A model generated the notes under the pieces. It did not search any database. It was not told the DNA's origin and saw only the letters and a list, made by a program, of their open reading frames with translations. DNA of 64,000 bases. Source: Pseudomonadota bacterium. Its GTDB lineage: Bacteria; Pseudomonadota; Gammaproteobacteria; Burkholderiales; Sulfuricellaceae. A program made the translations under genes and the position numbers. The stretch is from NCBI GenBank assembly GCA_021801705.1, contig JAJYXP010000009.1:33309-97308 (forward strand). The letters are read 5' to 3'. This document shows positions 17,956-25,709 of this stretch, piece after piece; position 1 is the stretch's first letter; each line of letters begins with the position of its first letter.

Positions 17956-19593
17956 TCATACCCGGTACTGCGCCGCCATCTGTTGCAACTTCTGTCCCAG
18001 CACATGCAGGCTCTGCGCGGCGACCTCCGCCTGCCTGGTGCCGGACACGTTCTGCACGCTGGCCTGTTTGATGTTCTCCATCGCCAGCGCCACCTGGTCC
18101 ATGCCCACCATCTGTTGCTGGCTCGAGGCCGCGATCTGGGTGGCCGCCTGCGCCGCTTCCTCGATGCTGTCGGCCAACAGGCGGATCGATTCGCCGGTTT
18201 CCGCAGTTTGTTTCACCCCGGCTTGCACCGCCTTGTTGCCCTGCTCGGTGGCCAGCACCGCTGCGCTGGTCGCCCGCTGGATATCGCCGAGGATCGTACG
18301 CACCTGGGCGGTCGCTTGCTTGGATTGTTCCGCCAGGCTCTTGACTTCCTGCGCGACCACCGCGAAACCCTTGCCCTGTTCGCCCGCCTTGTTCGCTTCG
18401 ATCGCGGCATTCACCGCGAGCACGTTCGATTGCTCGGCCAGATCGTTGACCGTGGCGATGATTTCGCCGATGGCCTGGCTCTGTTCGGAGAGCCGCACGA
18501 TGCTCTCGGCGATGGATTCCATCTGTTCCTGAATGCGCTGCATGCCCTGCATCACCTCTTCCACCGATTTGCGCCCGCTCTGGGAAACCTGCGAAGCTTT
18601 CTGCGCGCTGCCGGAAACAGAACGCGCCTTCTGGCTCGCCAGTTGCGCCGTCTGCTTCACTTCCTCCACCGTGGCGGTGGTCTCGCTCACCGCACTCGCG
18701 GTCTCGGCTGCGCCGGAAGCGACCTGCGTCGTCGTCGCGAGAATTTCGCTGGACGAAGAGGCGAGCACGCTCACGCCCTCGTGGATCTCCCGTGTCGTCT
18801 GCCGCAGTTTCTCGACCATCGCGCGGAACGCGCGCGCCAGTTCCCCAACCTCGTCGGCGCGGTTGTCGGACGGCACGCTGACGGTGAGGTCGCCGGAAGC
18901 GACCCGCCCGGCGATGCCCGCGATCGCCCGCAGCGGCACGGCGATGATCCGGTTGATCAGCAGCGCCATTGCCAGCCCGAGCAGCATCGCCGCGATGCCG
19001 GTGATGACAAACACACGCACCGTCTGTTCGGTGCGCTGTTCGGAGATCGCCACGGCAGCACGCGCCTGCTTTACCGCCGAATCGCCCAGCTCCTCGGCGA
19101 TAGCGCGCATCTTGCGGTAGCGTTCCTCCTGAATGCCTAGCGCCAGTTCTCTGGCTTGTTCCATCTTACCGGCATAAATTAGCGGAATGATTTGATCATC
19201 CCGCGTTTGGGTGAACGCCTCGTGAATTTTCTTGAGTTCCTCGATCCTGCGGGACAGACGCGAATCGTTGCGGTTGCGCTCCAGCAACTGCCGTGTGGCC
19301 TCGGCAATCTCCGTGCTGCGCTGCTTGATCTCCTGGTGCCAGACTTCCTGATCGGAGCGCTTCGTCACCGCCATCATGCTGAACAGCGCGACCCGCATCC
19401 CATTTTCATCCGAACGGAGATTCAACAGGTCCACGGCATTGGAAAAATCCTCCCGGTAGAGGTTTTTCTGTGACGCCTGAATCGCCGTGATGCCCAGGTA
19501 GGCGGCCACGATCACGGTTGCAAGAAAGGCAATCATCAGCCCAAATCCAAGAAAGAGCTTGTTGCGCGTCGTCAAATTCAAAAACCATTTCAT
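17956..19593 (-). CDS. Membrane methyl-accepting chemotaxis protein with 4-helix-bundle sensor
   Basis: A 545-residue receptor. Transmembrane helix 1 (about 12-32), a periplasmic four-helix-bundle-like region (35-188), transmembrane helix 2 (about 190-210), HAMP (212-264) and an MCP signalling domain (270-540) are visible. The tip reads EIIATVNDLAEQSNVLAVNA, close to that of the neighbouring PAS-MCP, so both receptors probably belong to one length class and one array. It ends without an NWETF-like tether, so CheR must find it another way. A clear ribosome binding site (GGAGAACAAA) precedes the ATG at 19593. It takes the place of WspA in the island, but wspA itself is normally first in its operon. 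Confidence 0.94.
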   Translation of the reverse strand: MKWFLNLTTRNKLFLGFGLMIAFLATVIVAAYLGITAIQASQKNLYREDFSNAVDLLNLRSDENGMRVALFSMMAVTKRSDQEVWHQEIKQRSTEIAEATRQLLERNRNDSRLSRRIEELKKIHEAFTQTRDDQIIPLIYAGKMEQARELALGIQEERYRKMRAIAEELGDSAVKQARAAVAISEQRTEQTVRVFVITGIAAMLLGLAMALLINRIIAVPLRAIAGIAGRVASGDLTVSVPSDNRADEVGELARAFRAMVEKLRQTTREIHEGVSVLASSSSEILATTTQVASGAAETASAVSETTATVEEVKQTAQLASQKARSVSGSAQKASQVSQSGRKSVEEVMQGMQRIQEQMESIAESIVRLSEQSQAIGEIIATVNDLAEQSNVLAVNAAIEANKAGEQGKGFAVVAQEVKSLAEQSKQATAQVRTILGDIQRATSAAVLATEQGNKAVQAGVKQTAETGESIRLLADSIEEAAQAATQIAASSQQQMVGMDQVALAMENIKQASVQNVSGTRQAEVAAQSLHVLGQKLQQMAAQYRV

Positions 19594-19637
19594 TTTGTTC
19601 TCCTTGCTGTCCTGTCAAACTCGAACAGGAATATTTC

Positions 19638-20258
19638 CTATCCCCCGACCTGTTCCTGCACGATGAGCTTCTCGTCGCTCAAGAGTTTTTCAGCATCGAG
19701 GACGACCACGCGCTCTGCGGTCACCCCGAGCAGATAGTCTTCGCGGATGCCCGTGAGCGTGGGCAGTGATGGCTGAATGCCGGCACGCGGAATGTGCCAC
19801 ACGCCGCTGATGGCATCGGCCAGAATGCCGAACACCATGTCTTTGGACTCGATCACGATCACCTTGTTGAGATCGGTCAGCCCTTTTTCGGGGAGATCGA
19901 AAAATTTTTTGAGGTCGATAACCGAGAGAATCTCGCCGCGCACGTTGACGATGCCGAGCACGAAGGCCGGGGTGCAGGGTAACGGCGTGAGCTCTTCCAG
20001 CGGATAGACCTCGCGAACATAATCTGATTCGACGGCGTATCGCTCATGGGCGAGGAGAAATTCAACCACCTCGATGCGTTCGGCGGCTTCCGCTCGCTCA
20101 GGCTCCCGTGCGAGCGCCCTCGCCCTTTCTTCCAGTACTCGTTGGGTATCTTCGGCAGTCGGCATCCAGATGCGCTCGATTGCGACACGCGCCGCTTCCA
20201 GACGCTGCTCGACCTCGCGCCAGTCGATTGGCTTGTTATTTTTTTGTGGTGTGCTCAT
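19638..20258 (-). CDS. CheW-family coupling protein with helical N-terminal extension (WspD-like position)
   Basis: A 206-residue protein. Residues 1-65 form a charged helical extension (RVLEERARALAREPERAEAAER), and 66-200 are a CheW domain (YPLEELTPLPCTPAFVLGIVNVRGEILSVIDL). CheW proteins bridge receptors to the P5 domain of CheA. It lies between CheR and the MCP gene, as WspD does between WspC and WspE. The related extension is seen in CheW proteins of other non-flagellar chemosensory clusters. Start ATG at 20258. A repeat-filled gap of 327 bases separates it from cheR, so it may have its own promoter or depend on readthrough. Confidence 0.92.
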   Translation of the reverse strand: MSTPQKNNKPIDWREVEQRLEAARVAIERIWMPTAEDTQRVLEERARALAREPERAEAAERIEVVEFLLAHERYAVESDYVREVYPLEELTPLPCTPAFVLGIVNVRGEILSVIDLKKFFDLPEKGLTDLNKVIVIESKDMVFGILADAISGVWHIPRAGIQPSLPTLTGIREDYLLGVTAERVVVLDAEKLLSDEKLIVQEQVGG

Positions 20259-20306
20259 GTCCGCATTCCTCTCATCTTAAATCCGGCAGTCGGCAGGTGC
20301 TCAACC

Positions 20307-20404
20307 CTTCGATACGCCCGCTGCGCGGGCTGCTCAGGGCGAACGGACTACCTACCAATTTGGTGAGTGCCACAAAAAAACCGTTCGTGCTGAGCCTGTC
20401 GAAG
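20307..20404. repeat. Long imperfect inverted repeat with TTCGA/TCGAA ends
   Basis: CTTCGA at the left and TCGAAG at the right bracket a region where GCTCAGGGCGAACGG pairs with CCGTTCGTGCTGAGC. A tight hairpin, CCCGCTGCGCGGG, is inside. This is a dispersed repeat type often seen in beta- and gammaproteobacteria. With the MITE next to it, it fills the gap between cheW and cheR. Confidence 0.7.
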
Positions 20405-20438
20405 CATGGGCGATTTTTTATCATTTCATCTGCCGTTT

Positions 20439-20583
20439 CTAGTAGTCAGTCACGGTGAAAAGCATGGATGAGTTGAACCGTCACACCGGCGAAAGCCGGT
20501 GTCCAGGTTGTTGATTTTTCTGGATTCCGGCTTTCGCCGGAATGACGAGATTGTCCACCGGTTTCAATATGACTGACTACTAG
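20439..20583. mobile_element. MITE-like element, copy 1 (145 bp)
   Basis: The 145-base element has perfect 14-base terminal inverted repeats, CTAGTAGTCAGTCA, and is identical base for base to the copy at 31972-32116. Inside are two hairpins, CACCGGC-GAAA-GCCGGTG and TTCCGGC-TTTC-GCCGGAA. It carries no reading frame, so a transposase in trans is needed. The terminal CTAG could be a target duplication of the IS5 type. It ends two bases from the cheR stop codon. Confidence 0.85.
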
Positions 20584-20585
20584 GT

Positions 20586-22049
20586 TCATGCGCTTGCCGC
20601 CACAGGCTGCGGCAGGCTTTCCAGCAAGGACGTGACAATCTCGACCAACCGCCCGGCCGTCAGCCCATCCGCTTCCGGCAGGATTTCGTCCGGCGGATGC
20701 TTGCGCAACAGCACCAGCACATTTCCGAAATAGCGCTGCGCTTGCCGGTAGCGTCCCTGCGACTGATGCAGATTCCCCAAGCTAAAGTGAGCGAGCACGA
20801 AATCTGGATCGAGATAGAGCGCGCGCATCAATGACTGTATGGCGATATCGTGCCGTCCCTGCTCCTGCAAGATAGTGGCCAAAAGATACTGGTGCGCCGG
20901 ATTAAGTTTGTCGGCAGCAATCGCCTTTTCGCACCACTCCAGCGCCTCGCTGAGCCTGCCCTGGTTGGCGCGGCTACGCGCCAGGCGGGACGATGCCTCG
21001 CGCTCATCCGCTTGGTGGGCTGGCACCTGGTCGGCCTGCGCATCCGAAAGATTCGCAGCCGAGGGTGCTGGATGGGGCAGCATCGACAACGCCGCAGCCG
21101 GAGGTTCTGTCGGCACGACCGGCGGCATCGGAGGTGCGGCGTCAGCTTCTCCGCACCACAGCGAAACCGGATGCCCGCTAACGAGTGGCTGCGATCCGGC
21201 GCCCGCCATCTTCCTGTACAGCACCGCCCCCGGAAACTCGACCGGGGTGAACGGGGAAAACAAGCTATGCGAGACTTCCGTTGGACTGACGATCAACCAG
21301 CCGCCGTCAACCAGCGCGCGGTAAAAATTGCCGGCAACCTGTTTTGCCCGCTGCGCGGTGAAATACATCAGGACATTGCGGCAAAGGATCACGTCCATCG
21401 CGCTGGTGTTGTTCGATAGCGATGGATAAACATCATCGGCAAAATTGAGGTAGGAAAACGTCACCATCTTCCTGATGCGAGGATGTATCTCGAAGCGCCC
21501 GTCGCTGCTCTTGTTGAAATAGCGCTCGCGGAGCCAGCCGGGCGCATCGCGAAATGACCATTCGCCGTACACGCCCTGCGCCGCCTTGCGCAGAAATTTC
21601 GGGTTAAAGTCCGTCGCCAGAATGGTGATGTTCCATTCCTTGAGAGCAGGAAGGAGTCTGTCGAGCAGTATCGCGATGGTATAGGCTTCCTCGCCCGTGC
21701 TACAACCCGCACTCCAGATGCGCAAACGCCGCTCATTCTGGCGGCGTGATTGCAACAGTTGCAGAAGAACCTGCTCCCCGAGAATCTCCAGACTCTGCTT
21801 CTCCCGGAAAAAATAGGTTTCCCCTATGCTCAGGTGGCTGGCGAGGACCTCGCTCATGTGGCGTGTCAGCGGGGCTGACAACAGCCAGCGTGCGCATGAC
21901 TCCGCATCCGCGAGGTCGAAATCGGGAACGGCGGCGGCAATCCCCCGCTCGAGATCGCCCCAGCGTTCTTCCGGAAAATGCAAGCCCGTCTGTGCCGCGA
22001 GAAATTCGCTCAGCCGGGATAACAGCGGATGGGGAAGGGTGGGCCGCAT
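20586..22049 (-). CDS. CheR-type methyltransferase with C-terminal TPR (WspC-like)
   Basis: A 487-residue protein. The CheR N-terminal helical domain (about 5-75) and the SAM-dependent methyltransferase domain (80-280) show YFFREKQ, WSAGCSTGEEAYTIA, ATDFNPKFL and DVILCRNVLMYF. A low-complexity linker (285-345) leads to about three TPR repeats (345-460). It methylates receptor glutamates using S-adenosylmethionine. TPR-bearing CheR is characteristic of WspC and other pentapeptide-independent systems, in keeping with both MCPs lacking a tether. It starts 8 bases after the upstream cheW ends, so the two form one transcription unit. The MITE at 20439-20583 follows its stop codon. Confidence 0.95.
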   Translation of the reverse strand: MRPTLPHPLLSRLSEFLAAQTGLHFPEERWGDLERGIAAAVPDFDLADAESCARWLLSAPLTRHMSEVLASHLSIGETYFFREKQSLEILGEQVLLQLLQSRRQNERRLRIWSAGCSTGEEAYTIAILLDRLLPALKEWNITILATDFNPKFLRKAAQGVYGEWSFRDAPGWLRERYFNKSSDGRFEIHPRIRKMVTFSYLNFADDVYPSLSNNTSAMDVILCRNVLMYFTAQRAKQVAGNFYRALVDGGWLIVSPTEVSHSLFSPFTPVEFPGAVLYRKMAGAGSQPLVSGHPVSLWCGEADAAPPMPPVVPTEPPAAALSMLPHPAPSAANLSDAQADQVPAHQADEREASSRLARSRANQGRLSEALEWCEKAIAADKLNPAHQYLLATILQEQGRHDIAIQSLMRALYLDPDFVLAHFSLGNLHQSQGRYRQAQRYFGNVLVLLRKHPPDEILPEADGLTAGRLVEIVTSLLESLPQPVAASA

Positions 22050-22057
22050 ATCCCGCC

Positions 22058-22516
22058 TCAGGGGGAGTCAAGGGCCAGATCCAGGGAATTTTCTTCTTCC
22101 AGCGAAAGAAATTTGTCCAGATCGTGGATAAGGATCAATCCATCTTTGAGTTTTACAACGCCTTCCACATATTCGACTTCGGGAAGGACACTCTCCGCCG
22201 TGACCAGATTCTGCCCGGAACATTCGACGACATCCGGCACCGCGTCCGCCACCAGCGCGACAGGACGGCGCGCCGTGTGAGCGACAATAAGCTGGTCGGT
22301 CAGGGCAATTTCCCGTTCCGGCAGGCTAAAACGCCGGCGCACGTTGATGACCGGGATGATCCTCCCCTGTATGTTGACGATGCCGAGAACGATGTCCGGC
22401 GCCTTTATCAGGGGGGTGATGCCCACCATGCGCACCGTTCTGTCCACTGCGGACAGATGCAGGGCGTAGCGTTGGCCATCCAGAATGAAAACAACGTATT
22501 GATTAGGCATTTTCAT
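22058..22516 (-). CDS. CheW-family coupling protein (WspB-like position)
   Basis: A compact CheW domain of 152 residues (MKMPNQYVVFILDGQRYALH at the start; GIVNIQGRIIPVINVRRRF in the core). It should couple receptors to the CheA hybrid. Three ATG codons lie close together (22519, 22516 and 22510); GGAG stands five bases before 22516, so that start is preferred. A longer reading from 22630 is possible in frame but starts with a poorly conserved arginine/proline-rich stretch. This is the first gene of the island in transcription order, as wspB follows wspA in Pseudomonas. Confidence 0.92.
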   Translation of the reverse strand: MKMPNQYVVFILDGQRYALHLSAVDRTVRMVGITPLIKAPDIVLGIVNIQGRIIPVINVRRRFSLPEREIALTDQLIVAHTARRPVALVADAVPDVVECSGQNLVTAESVLPEVEYVEGVVKLKDGLILIHDLDKFLSLEEENSLDLALDSP

Positions 22517-22519
22517 CAT

Positions 22520-22912
22520 GGCTCCGCAATCAACGTTCACGGATGACAAAGCCGGGGGAGGCCGACGTGAATGCTCGTGGGTTTGACGCATAAGCTGCTT
22601 TGGTCGCTTCTGCCCAGGGCGGGTCACCATGACAAACAGGTGCGGGCAAAACGAAACAATATTCGAAGATTTCCATCATGGCATCTCCATCCGGCTGTTT
22701 TTGCTGGAATTGGCGGCTAGCCTACCTTTTTTTCCGCTTCCTTGCCACCTGTCAAAAATGACAGCTTGACATGGACGCCGATTTGCTTATTGGCCGGCGC
22801 AATCGCCGGAGACCGATCTGCCGCACAGCACCTCGTCCGGTGTAAGTGCCCCCCGGCAGAACCGGGGATTTACCTCATTTAATTACATTTGGCTTGGTGG
22901 ATGTCTATGCGC
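22520..22912. other. Non-coding gap upstream of the chemosensory island
   Basis: No gene is evident here. It must hold the island promoter, but I could not assign a convincing sigma-70, sigma-54 or sigma-28 site. It holds short hairpins: CTGTCA-AAAA-TGACAG (22749-22764), CCGGCG-CAAT-CGCCGG (22794-22809) and CCCCGG-CAGAA-CCGGGG (22851-22867). The last resembles the hairpin at 29969-29990. Confidence 0.5.
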
Positions 22913-24592
22913 CTACTCCCGGCCGGAGCGCCAGATCGACAGAATCAGCCAGATGCTGCCGCCGGAAGCCAGCATGAAACCGAGCAGGCCGAACAGCGGC
23001 AGGCCGAGCAGGGTGGGGCCGCCCTGCACCGTCATCACGATCGAGGAGCCGATCACGAGCGATGCGATCAGGATGCCGAGGGTCAGGCGATTGACGCTAT
23101 GATCGAGCTGATGGGCGAATCGGTCAAGCCGCTTGAGGTCGAGATCGATCTTGAATTTTCCCCGCCTCGTCTCCTTGATCAGGTGCGCGATGTCGCGCGG
23201 CAGGTCGGTTGCGATGGAGAGAATGTCATGAAGATTGCGCATGCCGCGCTTGAACAACACCTCCGGCATGTAGCGCTCGGCGATCACCCGGCGCACGAAC
23301 GGTGTAAGGTGGGTGACCATATCGAAATCCGGGTCCAACTGTCGCCCCAGCCCCTCCAGGGTAATCAAAGCCTTGAACAGCATGGCGAGGTCAGAGGGCA
23401 TCACCAGATAATGGTCGCGCATGATCACCGTCAGTTCGCCAAACAGCTTGCCGATATGAAGATCCTTGAGCGGGACATTCGCATAGTTGAAGACGAATTC
23501 ATTGACGTCGGCGGCAAGCCTGGCCTCATCGACCGCGGCCTCGCCGGTCCACTCCAGCAGCACATCCAGCATCGCCTCATCGTCCCTGCCGGCCAGGGCG
23601 GCGAGCAGGTTGACGATCTGGTTGCGGCGGTCTTCCGTCAAGCGCCCCACCATGCCGAAATCGATGATCGCGATGCGGTTTCCTGGCAGGTAAAAGACGT
23701 TGCCCGGATGGGGATCGGCATGGTAAAAACCGTCGATCAGGATCATTTTGAGCACCGCATCCGCGCCGCGCGAGCCGAGCAGTTTCCGGTCCAGCCCCGC
23801 CGCCTCGACCGCGGCGAGATTGTTTCCGGGCACCCCGTCCACGCGCTGCTGCACGTTCATGACCTCGCTGGTCCACTCCCAGTACACCCTGGGAACCACG
23901 ACCGTTTCCGAGCCGGCGAAATTCCCGGCGAAGCGCTCGATGTTGCGCGCCTCCGCGGCGAAATCGAGTTCGCGCCGCAGCGAGCGGGAGAATTGCTGCA
24001 CCACCTGAACCGGCTGGTAACGCCGCATCTCGGGCATTTCGAATTCGACCAGGCGTGCGATGTGCGTCAGGATGCGCAAGTCCGCCTCGATCTTGGCACG
24101 GATGTTTGGACGGCGGATTTTCAGGATTACAGGCGTGCCATCGGCCAATTTGGCATGATGCACCTGGGCGATGGAGGCCGCCGCCACTGCCTCGGTCTGC
24201 AAATCCAGAAAAATCTCCTGCGGAGAGCAGCCCAAAGCGGCTTCAAGCTGCGGCAGCAGGCTTGCAAAGGGGACCGGCGGCACGCCGTTCTGAAGTTTCT
24301 CGAACTCGGCTATCCAGTTGGGCGGGAACACATCCACCCGGGTCGCCATCACCTGCCCGAGTTTGACGAATGTCGGACCCAGTTCTTCCAGTGCCCGCCG
24401 CACCCGCACCGGCGTTTCGAGATGCAGGGTGTCGCTTTGCGCTTTCCAGTGCAAAAAACGCCCTGCCCGTTCCAGCAGCGTGCCGATTCCCAGGGTGCGC
24501 ACGATATCCGCCATGCCATAGCGGATCAAAGTGGAGGTGATTTCGTGCAGGCGAGGTATGTCCCGCACGACATTGATGGTTTCCCAGAGCAT
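22913..24592 (-). CDS. UbiB/ABC1-family protein kinase-like protein
   Basis: A 559-residue protein from ATG 24592. The atypical kinase fold shows the family marks: KLGQ motif (FVKLGQVMATR), the alanine-rich loop (AAASIAQVH), the lysine in VILKIRRP, the catalytic HADPHPGN and the metal-binding DFG (IDFGMVGR). Two hydrophobic helices at the C terminus (about 500-555) anchor it in the inner membrane. UbiB proteins act in ubiquinone biosynthesis, probably as ATPases that help extract lipid intermediates. Here the gene stands alone, not beside ubiE/ubiJ, so it may be a UbiB paralogue of uncertain role. An in-frame extension upstream to 24661 lacks family similarity. Confidence 0.88.
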   Translation of the reverse strand: MLWETINVVRDIPRLHEITSTLIRYGMADIVRTLGIGTLLERAGRFLHWKAQSDTLHLETPVRVRRALEELGPTFVKLGQVMATRVDVFPPNWIAEFEKLQNGVPPVPFASLLPQLEAALGCSPQEIFLDLQTEAVAAASIAQVHHAKLADGTPVILKIRRPNIRAKIEADLRILTHIARLVEFEMPEMRRYQPVQVVQQFSRSLRRELDFAAEARNIERFAGNFAGSETVVVPRVYWEWTSEVMNVQQRVDGVPGNNLAAVEAAGLDRKLLGSRGADAVLKMILIDGFYHADPHPGNVFYLPGNRIAIIDFGMVGRLTEDRRNQIVNLLAALAGRDDEAMLDVLLEWTGEAAVDEARLAADVNEFVFNYANVPLKDLHIGKLFGELTVIMRDHYLVMPSDLAMLFKALITLEGLGRQLDPDFDMVTHLTPFVRRVIAERYMPEVLFKRGMRNLHDILSIATDLPRDIAHLIKETRRGKFKIDLDLKRLDRFAHQLDHSVNRLTLGILIASLVIGSSIVMTVQGGPTLLGLPLFGLLGFMLASGGSIWLILSIWRSGRE

Positions 24593-24621
24593 CGGGGTAT
24601 TTATCCTGATTTCGCTAATTC

Positions 24622-24745
24622 GATAACCGCAAAGGCGCAAAGACACCGGAATGGCAACCACCCTACTCTGATTCGTGGAATGGCGAAACCTTTGCTTCTC
24701 GATGCATGAAAATCCTTGCGCCTCTGCACCTTTGCGGTAACTATC
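24622..24745. repeat. Inverted repeat with ACCGCAAAGG ends
   Basis: GATAACCGCAAAGG at the left is matched at the right by CCTTTGCGGTAACTATC with one base inserted. It belongs to the CGCAAAGG family also seen at 30717-30820. The nonamer TTATCCTGA lies on both sides (24601-24609 and 24752-24760), possibly a remnant of duplication on insertion. Confidence 0.65.
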
Positions 24746-24768
24746 AGTCTGTTATCCTGAAAAAAGCG

Positions 24769-24918
24769 ATTAACCACGAATTTACACGAATAGAACACGA
24801 ATGTTCACGAATAATCAAAGAATTAACGAAATTCACCCGATTCACCTGTTGGGTGAGCCGATATTTGTTGTTAACTATTTGTGTTCATTCGTGAACATTC
24901 GTGTCATTCGTGGTTAAT
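24769..24918. repeat. Long inverted repeat of CACGAAT units
   Basis: TTAACCACGAAT at the left pairs with ATTCGTGGTTAA at the right, with several CACGAAT / ATTCGTG units between. This repeat type is widespread in bacterial intergenic DNA. With the preceding repeat it fills the 340-base gap between the ubiB-family gene and the DUF6781-like gene, where no coding region is visible. Confidence 0.7.
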
Positions 24919-24932
24919 TACGGTTTTTAGGG

Positions 24933-25604
24933 TTATTCGCTTTTTTTCAGCTTTTCCGCCTGTTCGTGCAGCGCGTCCGCCATGCCGGACAGAATCCCCC
25001 CCGCCAGCGCCGCCAAGCGCGCGCTCATTTCGCGCGCCGCATCCTTGCCTGCGGATTGGCCTTCCTTCATCGTGGCGGTAAGCTTGTTGCCGAGCGTGTT
25101 CACCGTTTCGGTGACCTTGGCGCCGGTATCGGTGCCGGCACGCCGCGCGTGGACGACCAGATCCTTCAGCTCCTGTTTGATCTTGCCCGCCGCGGAATCG
25201 GCGACCGTGCTCACGGTGTCGAGGAATTCCTCCTCCAGGCGCTTGAGGTTGGCCAGCGCCCAGTCCAGCTCGCTTTCGGAAAAATCCCTGGCATGGGAAG
25301 TCATCTGCTCCAGCGCCAGGCGGGTTGCTTCCGCCGCTTTCGTCAGCGCCTCGTCCATCCCGGCCAATCCTTCGGACAGGGCGGATTTCACTTCGCCGGC
25401 GCGCTTCGCCGCACCCACGCTGATCCCCTCCGTTACCGCGTTGATCACGGGCCGGATCTCTTCGCTGCTCAACTTCCGGGTTTTCAGGGCGCGCAGCGTC
25501 AAATCGCGGACTTTTTCGCGGATATCCCCCCCCTCCTCGACCGAAGCGCTCGCCGCTTGCTTGATTTCCTCGGTGGAAAGCATGTTCGGGTTGTTCTCAC
25601 TCAT
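24933..25604 (-). CDS. DUF6781-like all-helical protein
   Basis: A 223-residue protein rich in alanine, glutamate and lysine and predicted almost wholly helical, without signal peptide or membrane segment. The start ATG at 25604 is preceded by AGGAG at six bases and is preferred over a start eight codons earlier. The sequence resembles the DUF6781 proteins of betaproteobacteria, recognised only from its pattern; function is unknown. It is divergent from mfd with a gap of only 105 bases, so the two promoters must be close together. The amphipathic repeats (AKRAGEVKSAL, AGTDTGAKVTETV) recall phasin- or apolipoprotein-like helical proteins, but this is a loose analogy. Confidence 0.7.
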   Translation of the reverse strand: MSENNPNMLSTEEIKQAASASVEEGGDIREKVRDLTLRALKTRKLSSEEIRPVINAVTEGISVGAAKRAGEVKSALSEGLAGMDEALTKAAEATRLALEQMTSHARDFSESELDWALANLKRLEEEFLDTVSTVADSAAGKIKQELKDLVVHARRAGTDTGAKVTETVNTLGNKLTATMKEGQSAGKDAAREMSARLAALAGGILSGMADALHEQAEKLKKSE

Positions 25605-25709
25605 GACCATCTCCTCTTGTGCCCTCAATGGGTATATGATTTTTATGGACTTCCCAACCTGAAATCTAGCAGAAATTGCTCTATAATTCTTGGTTTTCGC
25701 CAGACTTCA

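Noticed and set aside
15129..18071. A 980-codon open frame on the plus strand opposite the PAS-MCP gene
   Set aside because: It mirrors the repeats of the real minus-strand receptor gene; its product is a low-complexity Gly/Leu/Val/Asp/His/Arg-rich sequence without domains.
22749..22794. Plus-strand sigma-70 promoter beginning TTGACA (22766)
   Set aside because: No acceptable -10 at 16-18 bases, and it would read into the 3' end of the opposing ubiB-family gene.
22889..24709. A 606-codon plus-strand frame opposite the ubiB-family gene
   Set aside because: The minus-strand reading has all kinase-like motifs; the plus-strand product is histidine/arginine-rich without motifs.
24966..25709. N-terminal extension of Mfd
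   Set aside because: It overlaps the divergent DUF6781-like gene and has no similarity to Mfd; the ATG at 25710 gives the normal length.
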